A stretch of 51,685 bases of DNA, from positions 1 to 51,685 of the forward strand of contig JAHCIP010000006.1 of assembly GCA_026129165.1 (NCBI GenBank), read 5' to 3'. The notes below the pieces were generated by a model, which did no database searches, was not told the origin of the DNA, and saw only the letters and a list, made by a program, of their open reading frames with translations. The position numbers and the translations under genes are program-made. How positions within the stretch are numbered: the first letter of the stretch is position 1; each line of letters begins with the position of its first letter. Positions 48,940 to 51,685 of the stretch are shown here, in pieces. Source of the stretch: Anaerolineae bacterium. Its GTDB lineage: Bacteria; Chloroflexota; Anaerolineae; Epilineales; JAHCIE01.

Positions 48940-49343
48940 CCCTGGTCCTCGTCAATGACCGCCGTCACGGCCACCTCTACCAGCATGGCCGGGTCCACCA
49001 GCTTCGCCACTTCGACCATGAAGTTGACGGGGCGGATGGCCCCGAACACCTCGGCGTGGGCGCGGCCAATATCTTCCCAGCGGCTGATGTCGGTGACAAA
49101 GATTTCGACGCGCACGACATCTTCCAGCCTCGCCCCGGCTTGCGCCAGCGCCGCCTCGATACGGCGCAGGCAGTGGCGCATTTGGGCATAGGCGTCGCCA
49201 AGGCCGACAACCTGGCCCGTGTCGTCAGTCGCGGTGGTCCCGGCGGTCCAAACCATATTGCCAACGCGAATGGCCCGCGAGTAGCCAACTTTGGCTTCCC
49301 AAGGCGTGCCGGTGGAGACGCGCAGGCGCTCTGGCATAGTCAA
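48936..49343 (-). CDS. RidA/YjgF/UK114 family protein
   Basis: 135 residues, with AGGAG 7 nt before the ATG. Features: VGYSRAIRVGNMVWTAGTTATDDTGQVVG, QMRHCLRRIEAALAQAGARLEDVVRVEIFVTD and a C-terminal LVEVAVTAVIDE. RidA enzymes hydrolyse reactive enamine/imine intermediates. The typical active-site Arg of archetypal RidA is not evident in the expected C-terminal position, so it may be a non-deaminase subfamily member. The stop is fused to the start of the cytochrome gene. Confidence 0.9.
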   Translation of the reverse strand: MTMPERLRVSTGTPWEAKVGYSRAIRVGNMVWTAGTTATDDTGQVVGLGDAYAQMRHCLRRIEAALAQAGARLEDVVRVEIFVTDISRWEDIGRAHAEVFGAIRPVNFMVEVAKLVDPAMLVEVAVTAVIDEDQG

Positions 49344-49414
49344 GCTCCTAAAGAGAGGAGGAAGTAGCTATCTTGATCAAGTTCCATCCAGTTTCGTGTA
49401 GCTTCTTCCAGGAT

Positions 49415-49999
49415 TTAAAAGTACAGCATAAAGTACAGAGGAATCCACAGTAGCGCAACAAAGTACCAGTACAGCGCCGAGGCGGTCACGAGCAGGTGAC
49501 GGCGCGTGTTAAACTGGCCCAGGTGGGCGCGGTACAGGACGACAAGTTGCAGCACCATGCCGCCGAGGACGTGCAGCCCGTGGGCCATGCGCAGCATGTA
49601 GAAGTTCGAGCCATACGCGCCGTCCGAGGGCGAGAAGCCCAGGCGGCCAAACTCGAAGACCTGGCCCATCATGAAGGCAAAGCCGAGCAGGAACGTCAGC
49701 ACCAGCCCCCACCACAGCCCATTACGCTTGTCGCGACCAATGGCCCACGAGGCGTAGGCATGGGTCACGCAGCCCGCCAGCAGGAGGCCCACATTGACGG
49801 TAGCAATGGTCCGGTCGGGCAGGCTCACGCCAGCGGGCAACCAGATGCGGTCCCCCTCTTTGAGATACAGATAGCCAAAGAAGAGGCTGACGAAAAACAG
49901 CATCTCGACCAGGAGAACCGCCCCCAGGCCGAGAGTGGCATTGTTGAACCGCCCTGGCCGGGGCTGGACTCGCACCGTCCGCGTCATCCGCTTTTGCAT
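49415..49999 (-). CDS. heme-copper oxidase subunit III
   Basis: 194 residues from the ATG at 49999, which has AGAGGA at 7 nt; an ATG at 50035 would add 12 residues and overlap the upstream gene. Five membrane segments and family motifs: LGAVLLVEMLFFVSLFFGYLYLK, MGQVFEF, MLRMAHGLHVLGG, then a C-terminal WYFVALLWIPLYFMLYF. Subunit III of cytochrome c/quinol oxidases, without a cofactor, stabilises subunit I. Subunits I and II are not in the window. Clustered with subunit IV and ctaAB. Confidence 0.92.
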   Translation of the reverse strand: MQKRMTRTVRVQPRPGRFNNATLGLGAVLLVEMLFFVSLFFGYLYLKEGDRIWLPAGVSLPDRTIATVNVGLLLAGCVTHAYASWAIGRDKRNGLWWGLVLTFLLGFAFMMGQVFEFGRLGFSPSDGAYGSNFYMLRMAHGLHVLGGMVLQLVVLYRAHLGQFNTRRHLLVTASALYWYFVALLWIPLYFMLYF

Positions 50000-50021
50000 T
50001 CCCATTTCCTCTGCTAGCTCG

Positions 50022-50249
50022 CTACTGCCAATCATCCTGGGCCTGGAAGGTATGCACGTCCTGCGCCAGCCAGAGGCCGAGGCCGGCGAAGAACATCACC
50101 GCGCCTAACACGCTGAGGATAATGGTGAACGGCAGGCCGAGGAAGATGATCGCCAGTCCAAGACTGACCAGGAAGGGCGCAAAGCTCGGCGGCGGCAGGT
50201 GGATATGCTCGTGCTCGGCGCTGTGCGAGCCATTGGTTTCATGAGACAT
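50022..50249 (-). CDS. small cytochrome oxidase subunit (subunit IV-like)
   Basis: 75 residues, with AGGAG 5 nt before the ATG. A His/Glu-rich N-terminus (HSAEHEHIHLPPPS) and two closely spaced membrane helices match the small accessory subunit found next to subunit III in bacterial caa3-type oxidase clusters. It overlaps the possible long form of subunit III. It lies 8 nt downstream of ctaAB. Confidence 0.8.
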   Translation of the reverse strand: MSHETNGSHSAEHEHIHLPPPSFAPFLVSLGLAIIFLGLPFTIILSVLGAVMFFAGLGLWLAQDVHTFQAQDDWQ

Positions 50250-50257
50250 AGGGTCTC

Positions 50258-51685
50258 CTACGGTCGGAGGAAGGCGGTCAGCGAGGCCGGCAGGCTACCG
50301 GCCAGCGAATGATCCAGCATCATGGCGACGAAGAGCAGCGCGAGGTAGAGCAGCGAGTACTTGTAGAGCTTCCAGGCGGGGGCGGCGCCGCCCTGCTGGG
50401 CCAGCTTGACCGCGTCCCAGATAAAGATGCCGCCGAGGAGCAGGGCCAGCGCCAGGTAGATGCTGCCCATCCCACTCAGCGGGCCAAAGACCACCGACAG
50501 GGCGACCAGGACGACGGAGTAAATGAGAATCTGCTTGTACGTCTCGCGCTCGCCCACGACACAGGGCAGCATGGGCACGCCGGCCCGCGAGTAGTCACCC
50601 TGGCGCACCAGGGCCAGCGCCCAGAAGTGCGGCGGTGTCCAGAAAAAGACGATGATGAACAGGTAAACCGGGATGAGTGACAGTTGGCCGGTGACAGCCG
50701 CCCAGCCGACCAGGGGCGGGACCGCGCCTGCCGCACCGCCAATGACGATGTTCTGGGTCGAGGTCCTCTTGAGCCAGGCGGTGTAGATAAAGACATAGAA
50801 CAGCAGCCCGGCCAGGGCCAGAACCGCACTCAGCAGGTTGACGAAGACGGTCAGGCTGACGAAGGACAGGACGCCGAGGGCGACGCCAAACCAGAGCGCC
50901 TTGTAGGGTTCGAGGCGGTGGCTGGGCAGCGGCCGGCGCGCCGTGCGGCCCATCAGCACGTCGATATCGCGGTCATAGTACATGTTGATGGCATTCGCAC
51001 CACCGGCGGCCAGCGCGCCACCGAGCAGGGTCCAGAAGACCAGAGCCAGCGAGGGCGGCGTCGGCGAGGCAATCCACATGGCAGCCCAGGTCGTCAGGAG
51101 CAGCAGGCTGATGACGCGGGGTTTTGCCAGGGCGACATAGGCGCTGATGGTCGTCTTGAGACTCGTCGTCGGGATAGCCTCAACCGCCGCTTTGCGCGCG
51201 ACCTTGACCTCACGCCGCGAGACCGGCGTGGCGTAGGCCAGCATAGTCAGGACGACCAGTCCCCCCCAAACCATAACGCCGAAAGCCAGATGAGCCACGC
51301 GCAAGGCCAGGGGGACACCCAGCCACAGGAAGCCCAGGCCAAAGACGGCCTGGAGCACGAACAGGCTTCCGACGCCCACCATCCCCGGTACGAGGCGCGT
51401 GCCGCTTCGCAGCCGGTAGGTGCTCCCGACGAGAACAGCCAGCAGGACGCCCATGCCGATCATGGACACCTGATGCACGCTCCGCACCACCTCCGGCAGG
51501 GTCGCCCCTACGTTGCGGCTGACGACCAGGGCGCCGGTCAGGATGAGCAGATAGGAGGCGACGGTCAGCCCAAGTAACAGGCGGGGGTAGAGATCGCGCC
51601 GCACGACGGGCGCGCCAACACGGTCCGCCATCACCGCTACGAGCAGCAGCGCCATGACGAGCATGGCCAGGCCGAGGCGGACGGG
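50258..51685 (-). CDS. ctaB: CtaA-CtaB fusion: heme A synthase domain plus protoheme IX farnesyltransferase, 5' end outside window
   Basis: At least 475 residues; the frame is open to the right edge, so the start is not seen. The first 160 or so residues are the second half of a CtaA/COX15-like protein with four membrane segments and His residues placed as heme ligands (RSVHQVSMIGMG, LRVAHLAFG). The rest is a complete CtaB prenyltransferase: AKPRVISLLLLTT, the first Asp-rich motif NAINMYYDRDIDVLMGRTARRPLP, HFWALALVRQGDYSRAGVPMLP and about nine membrane segments. CtaB makes heme O and CtaA oxidises it to heme A, so the fusion supplies heme A to the oxidase encoded alongside. Confidence 0.93.
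   Translation of the reverse strand, partial: PVRLGLAMLVMALLLVAVMADRVGAPVVRRDLYPRLLLGLTVASYLLILTGALVVSRNVGATLPEVVRSVHQVSMIGMGVLLAVLVGSTYRLRSGTRLVPGMVGVGSLFVLQAVFGLGFLWLGVPLALRVAHLAFGVMVWGGLVVLTMLAYATPVSRREVKVARKAAVEAIPTTSLKTTISAYVALAKPRVISLLLLTTWAAMWIASPTPPSLALVFWTLLGGALAAGGANAINMYYDRDIDVLMGRTARRPLPSHRLEPYKALWFGVALGVLSFVSLTVFVNLLSAVLALAGLLFYVFIYTAWLKRTSTQNIVIGGAAGAVPPLVGWAAVTGQLSLIPVYLFIIVFFWTPPHFWALALVRQGDYSRAGVPMLPCVVGERETYKQILIYSVVLVALSVVFGPLSGMGSIYLALALLLGGIFIWDAVKLAQQGGAAPAWKLYKYSLLYLALLFVAMMLDHSLAGSLPASLTAFLRP

Overview
The window is high-GC bacterial DNA, most likely from a member of the Chloroflexota. This is an inference from gene content: a CtaA-CtaB fusion, exopolysaccharide and NRPS loci, and abundant heptameric spacer repeats. 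No rRNA or marker gene settles the taxonomy. No CRISPR array and no rRNA were seen.

Layout. (1) 1-4.6 kb: an edge-truncated ADP-glucose pyrophosphorylase-like gene, an exo/endonuclease/phosphatase-fold protein, two uncharacterised genes and an MFS permease. (2) 4.6-10.4 kb, minus strand: an exopolysaccharide block (O-antigen-ligase/TPR protein, polyprenyl-phosphate sugar transferase, NTP_transf_5 protein). (3) 10.5-29 kb, plus strand: an ABC exporter, a three-gene SsuABC/TauABC-type importer, three stand-alone adenylation-PCP proteins, one C-A-PCP-TE synthetase, a phosphopantetheinyl transferase and a DUF1990-like gene split by an intact IS21-family element. The C-A-PCP-TE adenylation pocket reads as proline-specific. 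The three A-PCP proteins lack the Asp that binds alpha-amino groups. The thioesterase has Cys in place of Ser. Together these suggest a one-condensation assembly line that joins one of several unusual acyl units to proline. (4) 29-38.9 kb: a processive GT2, a Tat-exported molybdopterin oxidoreductase with a pentaheme cytochrome, an SH3b protein, two frameshifted genes, an IS110 remnant, DegV, a metalloenzyme and a CBS protein.

(5) 39.0-43.9 kb, minus strand: 29 tRNA genes with rnpB embedded. They sit downstream of a consensus promoter and a roughly 225-nt structured leader that ends in an intrinsic terminator. Next to them are a zinc-ribbon gene with a terminator/SD-sequestering leader and an independent candidate small RNA with its own perfect promoter and terminator. 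(6) 44-51.7 kb: a GH99/WbsX-like secreted protein, aroQ, aroB, an aldo/keto reductase, a diheme cytochrome lipoprotein, a RidA protein, cytochrome oxidase subunits III and IV, and the CtaA-CtaB heme-A biosynthesis fusion (cut by the right edge).

Short repeats run through the whole window. Period-7 tandem repeats fill tRNA spacers and one gene's 3' end. A palindromic element is inserted in frame, in the same reading phase, near the N-termini of two unrelated genes.
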